Notes: generated by a model from the letters alone, not told the origin. DNA of 64,000 bases from Paraspadella gotoi (GCA_051294375.1 CM119269.1:1566537-1630536); one strand, 5' to 3'. Shown: positions 1-12,666, numbered from the stretch's first letter. Made by a program: numbers and translations.

Positions 1-245
1 CTGTGATTCCCATTGGGATGGGGCATCTCACTGTTGGCTTTGGGGGCTTCCGACTCTCTGTGACGCCAGCTGTCACTGGCGCGGTTACCCTAGGACGGTC
101 TCGCTTTGCCAACGTAGAGGTGATAGGGGGAAGTCAGAGGGAAGTCGTTGGGACTGTGGATGGAACACAACGCTTGAGATGGCGCGTTTCCCCTCCGAGA
201 CAATGGTATTGGCTTAACGATGGGGGACGTGAGGCGGTGTTTTAA
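1..245 (+). repeat. Interspersed repeat family 1
   Basis: About 250-base family with gatKcccattgggatgg near the start, gcggttaccctaggacgg and ctcgctttgccaac in the middle, and gaggcggtgt at the end. Class unknown. It codes for nothing convincing. Confidence 0.6.
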
Positions 246-500
246 TTTTAATTAAAAAAAAAGGTCAATTAATCTTTAATTACAAAACCAAACTCGAAAA
301 AATGAATAATTTTAAAATGAATGAAAAAAGTTGTATAATTAATATTTCCTGTTATTCCGCTGCTACCGTTACCTCCCCCATCTTCTTCTCCACCTCTTCC
401 TTACCCCCCTCTCCCTCCAGACCCCTCAATCCCTTTCTCCCTCTTTCGTGTCTTCTCCTCCCCCCTCTCTCCCTCCATCGCCGAACGCAACGTGATTGAG

Positions 501-2391
501 CCGGCGCCGCGGGCGTCGACAACCTCGACGCCGGGAAGTCGCGGCCGACGGGCCTGGGCGCCGCCGTCGCCTTACGCTCAGGTTTTTTGAGAATCAAATT
601 GGTATAGATTTCATTTTGAGAATGATATGCGGAGAACATTTCAGCATGGGAGTGGTCTTTTCATAGTTCATACAATTGAAACATTCTTTGAAATATTATA
701 CCACTTCATTGATAGGGAAGCCAGGAACTCTGGGAGTGTGAGAGAGTCTTGATTGAAAGCTTGCAGGGACCTGCTATGTCATTATCTTGTAAGAGTGATG
801 GAGGCCTTAAACCACCACAGCCTGTCCAAAGTCAGGCGCAAGCTATCTTATTAATTAAATGAATGGATAATTTTTATATCGGTTGTACCAATTTCATATG
901 TAAAATGTCCTTTTAGGTAGACAGAACTTGGTTTTCGAAAGACGGACGCAGCGTCAGTGGCCGAAATATTTCCGATCAGGTGAGTTAGAGATAACCTCAT
1001 GTCCGAAGTAACGACATGCCGACATTATTAACATATGATGAACATTAATAATTTATCATTTTCTTGTTCGTCCCAGTGGCGCGAGTCGAGTTCCTTTGCT
1101 ATCGAAGTCGTTGAGGAAGCCTTTCGCTGGTTGTCGCACTTGGACCAACAGTCGGCCGACCCGTTTCGCGGTAAACTGTATCTATGTACATTTATGTCTA
1201 AAGATAAGAAGGCTTCCGACTCTTTTCAGTTCAATGTTAATGAAGGAAAGGCTAAACAGTAGACATAAGACGGATACGATGTCATTGGATAATTTTAACT
1301 TTTAGCAACTGGAAGAAGTTTGGACGAAGAGGATCTAAAGATGGCTTCAAAACAAAACGTCTTTTACACGGGAAAAGGTAATATTAATTGAAAACGGATT
1401 CAAATTTATAGACGAATTATGTGATTTATTACTTTATTTGCTTCATCGAATACGATTTCAGCCAATGGGCGACCTCCGCCATCGTACTCCAATTATTCAG
1501 CCAATGGGCGACCTCCGCCATCGTCCGCTCTCACGTATTTCAGCCAATGGGCGACCTCCGCCATTGCCTCTCCACGTATTCAGCCTCCAAAATTCAACCG
1601 GCGAACGCGGTGCCGCCGAGATCGAAGGCGCAGGAAGAGACGCAGCATTCACGAAAGCAACCGCAACAGCAACCGCAACAAGCAACCGCTAACAGAGCGC
1701 AAGACAAGTCACAATTCATGTGCAATCCGACACAGCATCAAACGCATATAATTCAACATCAATCGCCCCAACATCCAACAAAAGTGGATAAAAGTCCTGC
1801 CGCGGGACGTTCGATGACGATGTCCAATCGGGGACAAACCTCTTCGACGGGGACGTCAAATACTGCGTCCAAATCGGCTCCGATTTCGTCGCCAGAGGCG
1901 TCGCTTTCAGCGCCAGCGGCGCCGCCTTTGCCGTCCTCCTGGCGAAATGGCGCTGTTTGGAGGTAAAGGTTTTATACTGATGAGACAGTAATTATTGTTA
2001 TGTTTTCGTGACAGAACCGTTCAATATAAGCAGTCCCTGAGCTTTGGATCAGGCTGTAACACCATGTTACAGGTGGGTTAAGCGCCCCGTTCCTCTTAAC
2101 TGCGAGACGGCCACCGGGCTAGAACCCCGGCCCTTTGGGTTGGGAGGGGAATGACTTGCCTCCGGCACCAATGGCCGCTGATGAACGGTTGGTGGATTTT
2201 AGTCCACCATAATACGTAGGAGACGCTTGTTTTAATTGATTATGAGTTTATATTTTAAACACGAGCATACAGTATATCATATCGATTCTGGTAAGTACGT
2301 AAATCAGTCAGGGCCTCATTCAACTTTTTTGACTCGCAAGAAAATGACTGTTCATCCCTTTTTTTTCTTCCCTAAGAACGGACGCAACATG
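501..2391 (+). CDS. Same low-complexity gene, copy A, cut by a gap
   Basis: Third copy of the same gene, 5' to copies B and C. Exons: 501-581, 716-788, 921-979, 1077-1258, 1306-1377, 1462-1962 and 2377-2391, where a 25-base gap truncates it. The repeat exon 1462-1962 preserves the full GCC codon at each NGRPPPS repeat junction, which helps to fix the frame that copies B and C lose. The exon at 921-979 lacks one base relative to the 60-base version in copy C. Downstream it has a single tRNA-like SINE where copies B and C have two. Confidence 0.5.
2010..2225 (-). repeat. tRNA-derived SINE (copy A)
   Basis: On the minus strand it contains ccggggttctagcccgg, a perfect T-arm (5-bp stem, 7-base loop) and B box, with a weaker A-box-like tggtgccggagg about 35 bases upstream. 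Five copies occur in this window's three units and a fragment lies at 46690-46745. Confidence 0.65.
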
Positions 2392-2416
2392 NNNNNNNNN
2401 NNNNNNNNNNNNNNNN
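2392..2416. other. Assembly gap (25 N)
   Basis: Fixed-length gap joining copy A to copy B. The left side stops in an exon that is complete at 5728-5762. Confidence 0.95.
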
Positions 2417-2974
2417 ATATATGGAAAATTATAAATTTTTTTTTTTTTTTTTGCACTGCACTCCATTATGAAATTAAACTTTTAATCATTATACTAACAG
2501 TGCATGAGATGACGTTAAAGAATATGCAATTTAATATTGTGTGCAAGCGAGCTGGTAGAAAATAAACGATCAATTTAATATAAAATTCGGCGCATTAAAT
2601 TTCCTTTGGAACAGTCATCCTCTTTATAAGAATCGTTGACATGAACAAATGAAATGCAAATCTTTTTTTTCTCGTCCTATGATTGACGAACGCAATCTTC
2701 GAGCGCATGTTGCATTCCGATTAGATTCCTCTTCCTCTTCCTTCTTCGTCGTCGTCGCGCCGAACCTCGTCTCTGTCGTCGTGGTCGTCGTCTTCTTCGT
2801 CTTCTTGGCCAATTTGTTCGCAGAGCGCGCCTCGGCGTCGCGCGGCGGTAAGAGAAGCGAAAGAAAAAAGAGCAACGGGAGAAAAGAGATCAGGAAGTGA
2901 GGATTGAAACGGAGAACCGTTCAAGGATAAATTATGAGACTGAATGCGCGATCAAAAAAGTATTTATGGCAACA

Positions 2975-3230
2975 GCAGGGTTGCCTGTGATTCCCATTGG
3001 GATGGCGCATCTCACTGTTGGCTTTGGGGCTTCCGACTCTCTGTGACGCCAGCTGTCACTGGCGCGGTTACCCTATGACGGACTCGCTTTGCCAACGTAG
3101 AGGTGTTAGGGGGAAGTCAGAGGAAGTCGTTAGGGACTGTGGATGGAACACAACGCTTGGGATGGCGCGTTTCCCCTCCGAGACAATGGTATTGGCTTAA
3201 CGATGGGGGACGATGAGGCAGTGTTTTAAT
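2975..3230 (+). repeat. Interspersed repeat family 1
   Basis: Copy in unit B, beginning ggcaacagcagggttgcctg. Confidence 0.58.
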
Positions 3231-3466
3231 TTTAATTAAAAAAAAAGGTCAATTAATCTTTAATTACAAAACCAAACTCGAAAAAAATGAATAATTTTAA
3301 AATGAATGAAAAAAGTTGTTATTCCGCTGCTACCGTTACCTCCCCCATCTTCTTCTCCACCATCTTCCTTACCCCTCTCCCTCCAGACCCCTCAATCCCT
3401 TTCTCCCTCTTTCGTGTCTTCTCCTCCCCCCTCTCTCCCTCCATCGCCGAACGCAACGTGATTGAG

Positions 3467-6400
3467 CCGGCGCCGCGGCGACGACAACCTCGACGCCGGG
3501 AAGTCGCGGCCGACGGCCTGGGCGCCGCCGTCCGCCTTACGCCTCAGGTTTTTTGAGAATCAAATTGGTATAGATTTTCATTTTGAGAATGATATGCGGA
3601 GTACATTTCAGCATGGGAGTGGTCTTTTCATAGTCATAACTTCATACAATTGAAACATTCTTTTGAAATATTAATACCAACTTCTCATTGATAGGAGAAG
3701 CCAGGAACTCTGGAGTGTGAGAGAGTCTTGATCGAAAGCTTGCACGGACCTGCTATGTCATTATCTTGTAAGAGTGATGGAGGCCTTAAACCACCACAGC
3801 CTGTCCAAAGTCAGGCGCAAGCTAGCTTATTAATTAAAATGAATGGATAATTTTATATCGGTTGTACCAATTTCATATGTAAAATGTCCTTTTAGGTAGA
3901 CAGAACTTGGTTTTCGAAAAGACGGACGCAGCGTCAGTGGCCGAAATCATTTCCGATCAGGTGAGTTAGAGATAACTTCATGTCCGAAGTAACGACATGC
4001 CGACATTATTAACATACGATGAACATTAATAATCGTTATCATTTTCTTGTTCGTCCCAGTGGCGCGAGTCGAGTTCCTTTGCTATCGAAGTCGTTGAGGA
4101 AGCCTTTCGCTGGTTGTCGCACTTGGACCAACAGTCGGCCGACCCGTTTCGCGGTAAACTGTATCTATGTACATTTATGTCTAAAGATAAGAAGGCTTCC
4201 GACTCTTTTCAGTTCAATGTTAATGAAGGAAAGGCTAAACAGTAAGACATAAGACGATACGATATCATTGGATAATTTTAACTTTTAGCAACTGGAAGAA
4301 GTTTGGACGAAGAGGATCTAAAGATGGCTTCAAAACAAAACGTCTTTTACACGGGAAAAGGTAATATTAATTGAAAACGGATTCAAATTTATTGACGAAT
4401 TATGTGATTTATTACTTTATTTGCTTCATCGAATACGATTTCAGCCAATGGGCGACCTCCGCCATCGTACTCCAATTATTCAGCAATGGGCGACCTCCGC
4501 CATCGTCCTCCACGTATTCAGCAATGGGCGACCTCCGCATTGCCCTCCACGTATTCAGCCTCCAAAATTCCACCGGCGAACGCGGTGCCGCCGAGATCGA
4601 AGCCGCAGGAAGAGACGCAGCATTCACGAAAGCAGCCGCAACAGCAACAGCAACCGCAACAGCCGCAACAGCAACAGCCACAACAGCAACCGACACAGCA
4701 TCAAACGCATATAATTCAACATCAATCGCCCCAACATCCAACAAAAGTGGATAAAAGTCCTGCCGCGGGACGTTCGATGACGATGTCCAATCGGGGACAA
4801 ACCTCTTCCACGTGGACGTCAAATACTGCGTCCAAATCGGCTCCGATTTCGTCGCCAAAAGGCGTCGCTTTCAGCGCCAGCGGCGCCGCCTTTGCCGTCC
4901 TCCTGGCGAAATGGCGCTGTCTGGAGGTAAAGGTTTTATACTGATGAGAACAGTAATTATTGTTTATGTGTTAGTGACAGAACCGTTCAATATAAGCAGT
5001 CCCTGAGCTTCGGATCAGGCGGGTTAAGTGCCCCGTCCCTCTTAACTGCGAGGCGGCCACCGGGCTAGAACCCCGGACCTTTGGGTTGGGAGCGAATGCC
5101 CTGCCTCCAGCACCAATGGCCGCTGATGAACAGTTGGTGGATTTTAGTCCAGCATACATCCCCCCTCTGTAGGGAGAAGTCTGTTGCGTCTCTTCAGTGA
5201 ATTGTTGTTGGTGGAAAGTTGATCACCAAGTTGAGGCATGTCGCCTGATGCGTTGTTGGCGAAAGTGCATCGCCAGGTTGAGGCATGTCGCCTGAAAGTG
5301 TTGTTGTTGCTGTTGTGTTCAGAAGTCGGGCTCACCAATGATGAGACAGTAATTATTGTTATGTGTTAGTGACAGAACGTTCAATATAAGCAATCCCTGA
5401 GCTTCGGATCAGGCTGTAACACCATGTTACAGGCGGGTTAAGCGCCCGTCCCTTTTAACTGCTAGGCGGCCACCGGGCTAGAACCCCGGACCTTTGGGTT
5501 GGGAGGCGAATGACTTGCCTCCGGCACCAATGGCCGCTGTATGAACGGTTGGTGGATTTTAGTCCACCATAATACGTAGGAGACGCTTTGTTTTAATTGA
5601 TTATGAGTTTATATTTTAACACGAGCATACAGTATATATATCATGTTAGGGCCTTCATTCTGTCATTCATTCAACTTTTTTGAGTCGCAGGAAAATGACT
5701 TATCATCCCTTTTTTTTCTTCCCTAAGAACGGACGCAACATGCCGAACATTCAACGGAAAAGGTGAGTCACCTTCAACCATTTCGAGTGCGACGTCCATT
5801 TTCGTCCATTTTGAATTTGACCAAAAACGATGTAAACGACGACGACAAAAAAGACGACGAGATGAAATCGATCTTCTTGCTCTTATGTTTCAGTTCCTCC
5901 AGCGAACCAAGTGGAAAGAATCCGTAATTCCTTCGAGACCAAACCTCTTCCGTCTCCTCCTCCTCTTCCTCGTCCCGTCTTCGCCTCCGCGGGCGGCATC
6001 CCCAGGATCAACCCTCCATCACTTCGTTCGCTTCCCTCGACGCCCGAGTCGATCGTCGACTGTGGCGTGAATTCGATCCGGAAGAGGGCCAACGGTGAGT
6101 TTGTGGATTTGGACAAAAAAAAAAAATTAATTGTCGCTTTCAATTCCTTTTCATTTTTTTTTCAGACTTACAAAATGAAATGTCTAAAAGCGTCTCGCAA
6201 TCAGATGCCAAAAGTCGACAATCAATGGAAGAAGAAAAACGACTCGACGCGGCGGCGGATGCAGCTCCCGTCGCCGCCCTTGCTGCTGCTACAGCTCCAG
6301 CCGCTGCTCCTGTCGCCGCCCCTGTCTCTAAAAGATCTTCCACCAGCTTCATTTCTTCTTCAACAACTGTGTCCAAGGTCGCTCCCGCCGTCGTCGAACC

Positions 6401-6950
6401 CGCGGTCAACTTTACCGACAACGACGCCGCCGTCAAACCCGCCAATTCGCTGTCGGCCCCTCGAGTCTTGCGAACTGTTGGAGGTCGTCAACCGACGGCG
6501 GTCGTCACCGCCAACGACCACGACGTCGTTGACCGCGGACACGAGACCGTCAATGATCGTAACGTCCAATATGGCGACGTCAATGATAAAAGTTCCTCGG
6601 GCGGAATTGTCTCTTCGACGTCGTCGTCATCGTCGCCCGGAAAGCTAAACGCGAAAGACAACGTCAGCGCGAATCTGAAGCATCATTCGGCGCCTCACTC
6701 TTCTTCGGCTCCGCATTCCTTAAATTCCGCGCCGCAAAGCGAACTGTCGGCACCGGAACTGGAAACATGCGCTCTCGCTTCCGACGAAGTCGCCGCCCGA
6801 AACCGCAAGGCCGATCCGCCGCGGCACAAGGAAGACTGGAACCCCCAATGGCACGCCGTCATGGGGGAGCTCAAGCGCAAGAACGGGGAGGCGGGGGAGA
6901 CTCGAACTGAAGGGGCGGTGGAGAGAGCGAGGATCATGAGAACGCCTTTG
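3467..6950 (+). CDS. Same low-complexity gene, copy B, cut by a gap
   Basis: Second copy of the gene at 8021-12291, differing mainly by one-base indels. Exons: 3467-3547, 3695-3767, 3900-3960, 4060-4241, 4289-4360, 4445-4926, 5728-5762, 5894-6094, and 6166 to the gap at 6951. The last exon is open from DLQNEMSKS to the gap and is cleaner than in copy C, so it gives the best view of the Ala/Pro/Ser-rich part and the WHAVM motif. The exon at 5894-6094 has exactly the length needed to keep phase, whereas copy C carries one extra base there. It starts in a contig whose left edge (2417) is the same sequence as the left edge of copy C (6976), which points to unmerged contigs of one locus. Confidence 0.6.
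4978..5160 (-). repeat. tRNA-derived SINE (copy B, first)
   Basis: Lacks the gctgtaacaccatgttaca segment at its plus-strand left end that the other type has. Same T-arm. Confidence 0.62.
5370..5580 (-). repeat. tRNA-derived SINE (copy B, second)
   Basis: Second SINE in the same orientation, 210 bases after the first, within a longer direct repeat that begins gacagtaattattg. Confidence 0.62.
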
Positions 6951-6975
6951 NNNNNNNNNNNNNNNNNNNNNNNNN
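6951..6975. other. Assembly gap (25 N)
   Basis: Joins copy B to copy C. The sequence after it repeats the sequence after the gap at 2392-2416. Confidence 0.95.
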
Positions 6976-7524
6976 ATATATGGAAAATTATAAATTTTTT
7001 TTTTTTTTTTTGCACTGCACTCCATTATGAAATTAAACTTTTAATCATTATACTAACAGTGCATGAGATGACGTTAAAGAATATGCAATTTAATATTGTG
7101 TGCAAGCGAGCTGGTAGAAAATAAACGATCAATTTAATATAAAATTCGGCGCATTAAATTTCCTTTGGAACAGTCATTCCTCTTTATAAGAATCGTTGAC
7201 ATGAACAAATGAAATGCAAATCTTTTTTTTCTCGTCCTATGATTGACGAACGCAATCTCGAGCGCATGTTGCATTCCGATTAGATCCTCTTCCTCTTCCT
7301 CTTCGTCGTCGTCGCGCCGAACCTCGTCTCTGTCGTCGTGGTCGTCGTCTTCTTCGTCTTCTTGGCCAATTTGTTCGCAGAGCGCGCCTCGGCGTCGCGC
7401 GGCGGTAAGAGAAGCGAAAGAAAAAAGAGCAACGGGAGAAAAGAGATCAGGAAGTGAGGATTGAAACGGAGAACCGTTCAAGGTAAATTATGAGACTGAA
7501 TGCGCGATCAAAAAAGTATTTTAT

Positions 7525-7785
7525 GGCAACAGCAGGGTTGCCTGTGATTCCCATTGGGATGGCGCATCTCACTGTTGGCTTTGGGGCTTCCGACTCTCTG
7601 TGACGCCAGCTGTCACTGGCGCGGTTACCCTATGACGGACTCGCTTTGCCAACGTAGAGGTGTTAGGGGGAAGTCAGAGGAAGTCGTTAGGACTGTGGAT
7701 GGAACACAACGCTTGGATGGCGCGTTTCCCCTCCGAGACAATGGTATTGGCTTAACGATGGGGGACGTGAGGCAGTGTTTTAATT
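7525..7785 (+). repeat. Interspersed repeat family 1
   Basis: Copy in unit C. Confidence 0.58.
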
Positions 7786-8020
7786 TAATTAAAAAAAAAA
7801 GGTCAATTAATCTTTAATTACAAAACAAAACTCGAAAAAAATGAATAATTTTAAAATGAATGAAAAAGTTGTTATTCCGCTGCTTACCGTTACCTCCCCC
7901 ATCTTCTTCTCCACCTCTTCCTTACCCCCTCTCCCTCCAGACCCCTCAATCCCTTTCTCCCTCTTTCGTGTCTTCTCCTCCCCCCTCTCTCCCTCCATCG
8001 CCGAACGCAACGTGATTGAG

Positions 8021-11000
8021 CCGGCGCCGCGGCGACGACAACCTCGACGCCGGGAAGTCGCGGCCGACGGCCTGGGCGCCGCCGTCGCCTTACGCTCAGG
8101 TTTTTTGAGAATCAAATTGGTATAGATTTTCATTTTGAGAATGATATGCGGAGTACATTTCCAGCATGGGAGTGGTCTTTTCATAGTCATAACTTCATAC
8201 AATTGAAACATTCTTTGAAATATTATACCACTTTATTGATAGGGAAGCCAGGAACTCTGGAGTGTGAGAGAGTCTTGATCGAAAGCTTGCAGGACCTGCT
8301 ATGTCATTATCTTGTAAGAGTGATGGAGGCCTTAAACCACCACAGCCTGTCCAAAGTCAGGCGCAAGCTAGCTTATTAATTAAAATGAATGGATAATTTT
8401 ATATCGGTTGTACCAATTTCATATGTAAAATGTCCTTTTAGGTAGACAGAACTTGGTTTTCGAAAAGACGGACGCAGCGTCAGTGGCCGAAATATTTCCG
8501 ATCAGGTGAGTTAGAGATAACTTTTCATGTCCGAAGTAACGACATGCCGACATATTAACATAGATGAACATTAATAATCGTTATCATTTTCTTGTTCGTC
8601 CCAGTGGCGCGAGTCGAGTTCCTTTGCTATCGAAGTCCGTTGAGGAAGCCTTTCGCTGGTTGTCGCACTTGGACCAACAGTCGGCCGACCCGTTTCGCGG
8701 TAAACTGTATCTATGTACATTTATGTCTAAAGATAAGAAGGCTTCCGACTCTTTTCAGTTCAATGTTAATGAAGGAAAGGCTAAACAGTAAGACATAAGA
8801 CGAATACGATTCATTGGATAATTTTAACTTTTAGCAACTGGAAGAAGTTTGGACGAAGAGGATCTAAAGATGCTTCAAAACAAAACGTCTTTTACACGGG
8901 AAAAGGTAATATTAATTGAAAACGGATTCAAATTTATGACGAATTATGTGATTTATTACTTTATTTGCTTCATCGAATACGATTTCAGCCAATGGGCGAC
9001 CTCCGCCATCGTACTCCAATTATTCAGCAATGGGCGACCTCCGCCATCGTCCTCCACGTATTCACAATGGGCGACCTCCCATCTGCCTCCACGTATTCAG
9101 CCTCCAAAATTCCACCGGCGAACGCGGTGCCGCCGAGATCGAAGCCGCAGAAGAGACGCAGCATTCACGAAAGCAGCCGCAACAGCAAACACGCAACACA
9201 GCAACCGCTACAGCCGCAACAGCAACAGCCACAACAGCAACCGACACAGCATCAAACGCATAATAATTCAACATCAATCGCCCCAACATCCAACAAAAGT
9301 GGATAAAAGTCCTGCCGCGGGACGTTCGATGACGATGTCAATCGGGGACAAACCTCTTCCACGGGACGTCAAATACTGCGTTCCAAATCGGCTCCGATTT
9401 CGTCGCCAAAGGCGTCGCTTTCAGCGCCAGCGGCGCCGCCTTTGCCGTCCTCCTGGCGAAATGGCGCTGTTCTGGAGGTAAAGGTTTTATACTGATGAGA
9501 CAGTAATTATTGTTTATGTTTTCAGTGACAGAACCGTTCAATATAAGCAGTCCCTGAGCTTCGGATCAGGCGGGTTAAGTGCCCCGTCCCTCTTTAACTG
9601 CGAGGCGGCCACCGGGCTAGAACCCCGGACCTTTGGGTTGGGGCGAATGCCCTGCCTCCAGCACCAATGGCCGCTGATGAACGAGTTGGTGGATTTTAGT
9701 CCAGCATACATCCCCCCCTCGTAGGGAAAAGTCTGTTGCGTCTCTTCAGTGAATTGTTGTTGGTGGAAAGTTGATCACCAAGTTGAGGCATGTCGCCTGA
9801 TGTGTTGTTGGCGAAAGTGCATCGCCAGGTTGAGGCATGTCGCCTGAAAGTGTTTTGTTGCTGTTGTGTTCAGAAGTCGGGCTCACCAATGATGAGACAG
9901 TAATTATTGTTATGTGTTAGTGACAGAACGTTCAATATAAGCAATCCCTGAGCTTGGATCAGGCTGTAACACCATGTTACAGGTGGGTTAAGCGCCCCGT
10001 CCCTTTTAACTGCGAGCGGCCACCGGGCTAGAACCCCGGCCCTTTGGGTTGGGAGGGAATGACTTGCCTCCGGCACCAATGGCCGCTGATGAACGGTGGT
10101 GATTTTAGTCCACCATAATACGTAGGAGACGCTTGTTTTAATTGATTATGAGTTTATATTTTAACACGAGCATACAGTATATATATCGATGTTAGGCCTA
10201 ATCAGTTCTGTCATTCATTCAACTTTTTTGACTCGCAGGAAAATGACTTTCATCCCTTTTTTTTCTTCCCTAAGAACGGACGCAACATGCCGAACATTCA
10301 ACGGAAAAGGTGAGTCACCTTCAACCATTTTCGAGAGCGACGTCCATTTTCGTCCATTTTTGAATTTGACCGAAAACGATGTAACGACGACGACAAAAAG
10401 ACGACGAGATGAAATCGATCTTCTTGCTCTTATGTTTCAGTTCCTCCAGCGAACCAAGTGGAAAGAATCCGTAATTCCTTCGAGACCAAACCTCTTCCGT
10501 CTCCTCCTCCTCTTCCTCGTCCCGTCTTCGCCTCCGCGGGCGGCATTCCCCAGGATCAACCCTCCATCACTTCGTTCGCTTCCCTCGACTCCCGAGTCGA
10601 TCGTCGACTGTGGCGTGAATTCGATCCGGAAGAGGGCCAACGGTGAGTTTGTGGATTTGGACCAAAAAAAAACAATAAGAATAATTGAGACCTTTCAATT
10701 CCTTTTCATTTTTTTTTTCAGACTTACAAAATGAAATGTCTAAAAGCGTCTCGCAATCAGATGCCAAAAGTCGACAATCAATGGAAGAAGAAAAACGACT
10801 CGACCGGCGGCGGATGCAGCTCCCGTCGCCGCCTTGCTGCTGCTACAGCTCCAGCCGCTGCTCCTGTCGCCGTCCCCTGTCTCAACAACGATTTTCCACC
10901 AGCTTCATTTCTTCTTCAAAACTGTGTCCAAGGTCGCTCCCGCCGTCGTCGAACCCACGGTCAACTTTAGGACAACGACGCCCCGTCAAACCCGCCAATT

Positions 11001-11632
11001 CGCTGTCGGCCCCTCGAGTCTTGCGAACTGTTGGAGGTCGACAACCGACGGCGGTCGTCACCGCCAACGACCACGACGTCGTGAACCGCGGACACGAGAC
11101 CGTCAATGATCGTAACGTCCAATATGGCGACGTCAATGATAAAAGTTTCCTCGGGCGGAATTGTCTCTTCGACGTCTCGTCGGTCATCGCGCCCGGAAAG
11201 CTAAACGCGAAAGACAACGTCAGCGCGAATCTGAAGCTTCATTCGGCGCCTCACTCTTCTTCGGCTCCGCATTCCTTAAATTCCGCGCCGCAAAGCGAAC
11301 TTTCGGCACCGGGAACTGGAAACATCGCTCTCGCTTCCGACGAAGTCGCCGCCCGAAACCGCAAGGCCGATCCGCCGCGGCACAAGGAAGACTGGAACCC
11401 CCAATGGCACGCCGTCATGGGGGAGCTCAAGCGCAAGAACGGGGAGGCGGGGAGACTCGAACTGAAGGGGCGGTGGAGAGAGCGAGGATCATGAGAACGC
11501 CTTTGTGGGCGGCGACTTTGCCCAAAAGTCACGGGGGAAGCGAAAATCAATTCCGGTGATTTTTCCGACGATTATCGCCATCAGTGTAATATTTTTTTAA
11601 AAATATATCTAACTCTCTTCTCTCTCTCTCTC

Positions 11633-11720
<88 letters not shown>

Positions 11721-11953
11721 TTCTTTCTTTTCTTTATTTCTCTCTAGCTCGCTCTGATCCTCTAACAGAATTGACGAAGATAGAACGAACTGGCCACCTT
11801 TCGATTGGGACATCCACGTGGTACATACTGCTATAAAGTTATTAAACTTTAAACAGTTTAAATGTATTTTTTTATATTTCGTAGTTTTCACCACGCCGCG
11901 AAAAGTAACGCAGCGAAGAGTGACGTTTCACAAATCTCTCCACCCGACGACGA

Positions 11954-11989
<36 letters not shown>

Positions 11990-12291
11990 AATAGTCGCCG
12001 GAGACGACAATGACGCCGAAAATCCATCTGACCACAGCTGCGTCCCTGACCATAGCCAAGAAACAACTTTTCAAACAAATTCGAAAACCGTTTCCTCAAA
12101 AATATTTAGATATCACGCCAGGTGGAACTTTTTTTGGTTTTTATGAAGGGTGGATTTCGATATTTTTATTGATAGTATATATTTAATTTCATTGCCCTTA
12201 TCTCAGGTTTGACGACAAGGGCTTCATCCGCGCTCACGATTACGAAAGTTGCTGGACTAAATTACAGAAAAAGAATTATCCCACAGTGTGA
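8021..12291 (+). CDS. Unrecognised low-complexity protein, most complete copy (C)
   Basis: I do not recognise this gene. Exons read from splice signals: 8021-8099, 8243-8313, 8446-8505, 8605-8787, 8835-8905, 8989-9477, 10275-10309, 10441-10642, 10722-11555, 11885-12121, 12207-12291 (stop TGA). Phases agree from 8989 to the stop once single-base differences between the copies are allowed. The first part is a compact globular-looking stretch (a Cys/Leu-rich helix, then LYLCTF and DSFQFNV). Next come three NGRPPPS-type repeats, a Gln/Pro tract (PQQQ), a Ser/Ala/Pro-rich region, a basic DWNPQWHAVM-ELKRK motif, a run of about 14 Asp and a short C-terminus ending NYPTV. The phase between 8605-8787 and 8835-8905 does not match and is unresolved. 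The 5' end is unknown. No transmembrane segment is seen. It could be a cytoskeletal or scaffold protein, but that is only an impression. Confidence 0.6.
9533..9712 (-). repeat. tRNA-derived SINE (copy C, first)
   Basis: Equivalent of 4978-5160. Confidence 0.6.
9918..10130 (-). repeat. tRNA-derived SINE (copy C, second)
   Basis: Equivalent of 5370-5580. Confidence 0.6.
11605..11745. repeat. (CT)n microsatellite
   Basis: Near-pure CT tract in the intron before the acidic exon 11885-12121. Confidence 0.9.
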
Positions 12292-12656
12292 AGAAAAAAG
12301 ACCTTTACCGATCTACATGCTCATTTTTACCAAAATAACATTTGAGCCGATCACTGAACTCCCCGCAGAATGTGCCAAAAATGTTATCTGTGATTATACG
12401 AGAGATTATACAAGTGAAATCTTATATATATGACAGTTTCTTTGTGAAATAGTAAGTTAATTTTAGAAATTCACGAAAAGAAAAAGATTTTCTTGTTTCC
12501 AGTTTTGTATTTTTAATAGAGCTAAATAGTAATTAAATAGTAATTAAGAAAGAATAACAATTAAAGACAAGACAAGACAAGCAATTTCTCCAACGAAACG
12601 CAATTTCGTTGTTGGCAGTTTTTTAAAAGTTGCAATTAACGCGTTTATTAGGTATT

Positions 12657-12666
12657 NNNNNNNNNN
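12657..12666. other. Assembly gap (10 N) with repeated flanks
   Basis: The same 16 bases (gcgtttattaggtatt) lie on both sides, so the two contig ends probably overlap and no sequence is missing. Confidence 0.85.

Larger units (their letters stand above)
2417..11555. repeat. About 4.5-kb unit present three times (1-2391, 2417-6950, 6976-11510)
   Basis: The three units match along their length and differ chiefly by one-base indels and short-tract changes. Junctions coincide with 25-N gaps, and units B and C begin at the same base (atatatggaaaattata). This is the pattern of unmerged contigs or haplotigs of one locus, though a real tandem array is not excluded. Confidence 0.85.

Noticed and set aside
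2624-2924. Val/Ser/Asp-rich frames around the exon-like end GCGCGGCG|gtaaga (also 7134-7481)
   Set aside because: May be an upstream exon of the first gene, but all three frames are low-complexity and no phase could be chosen.
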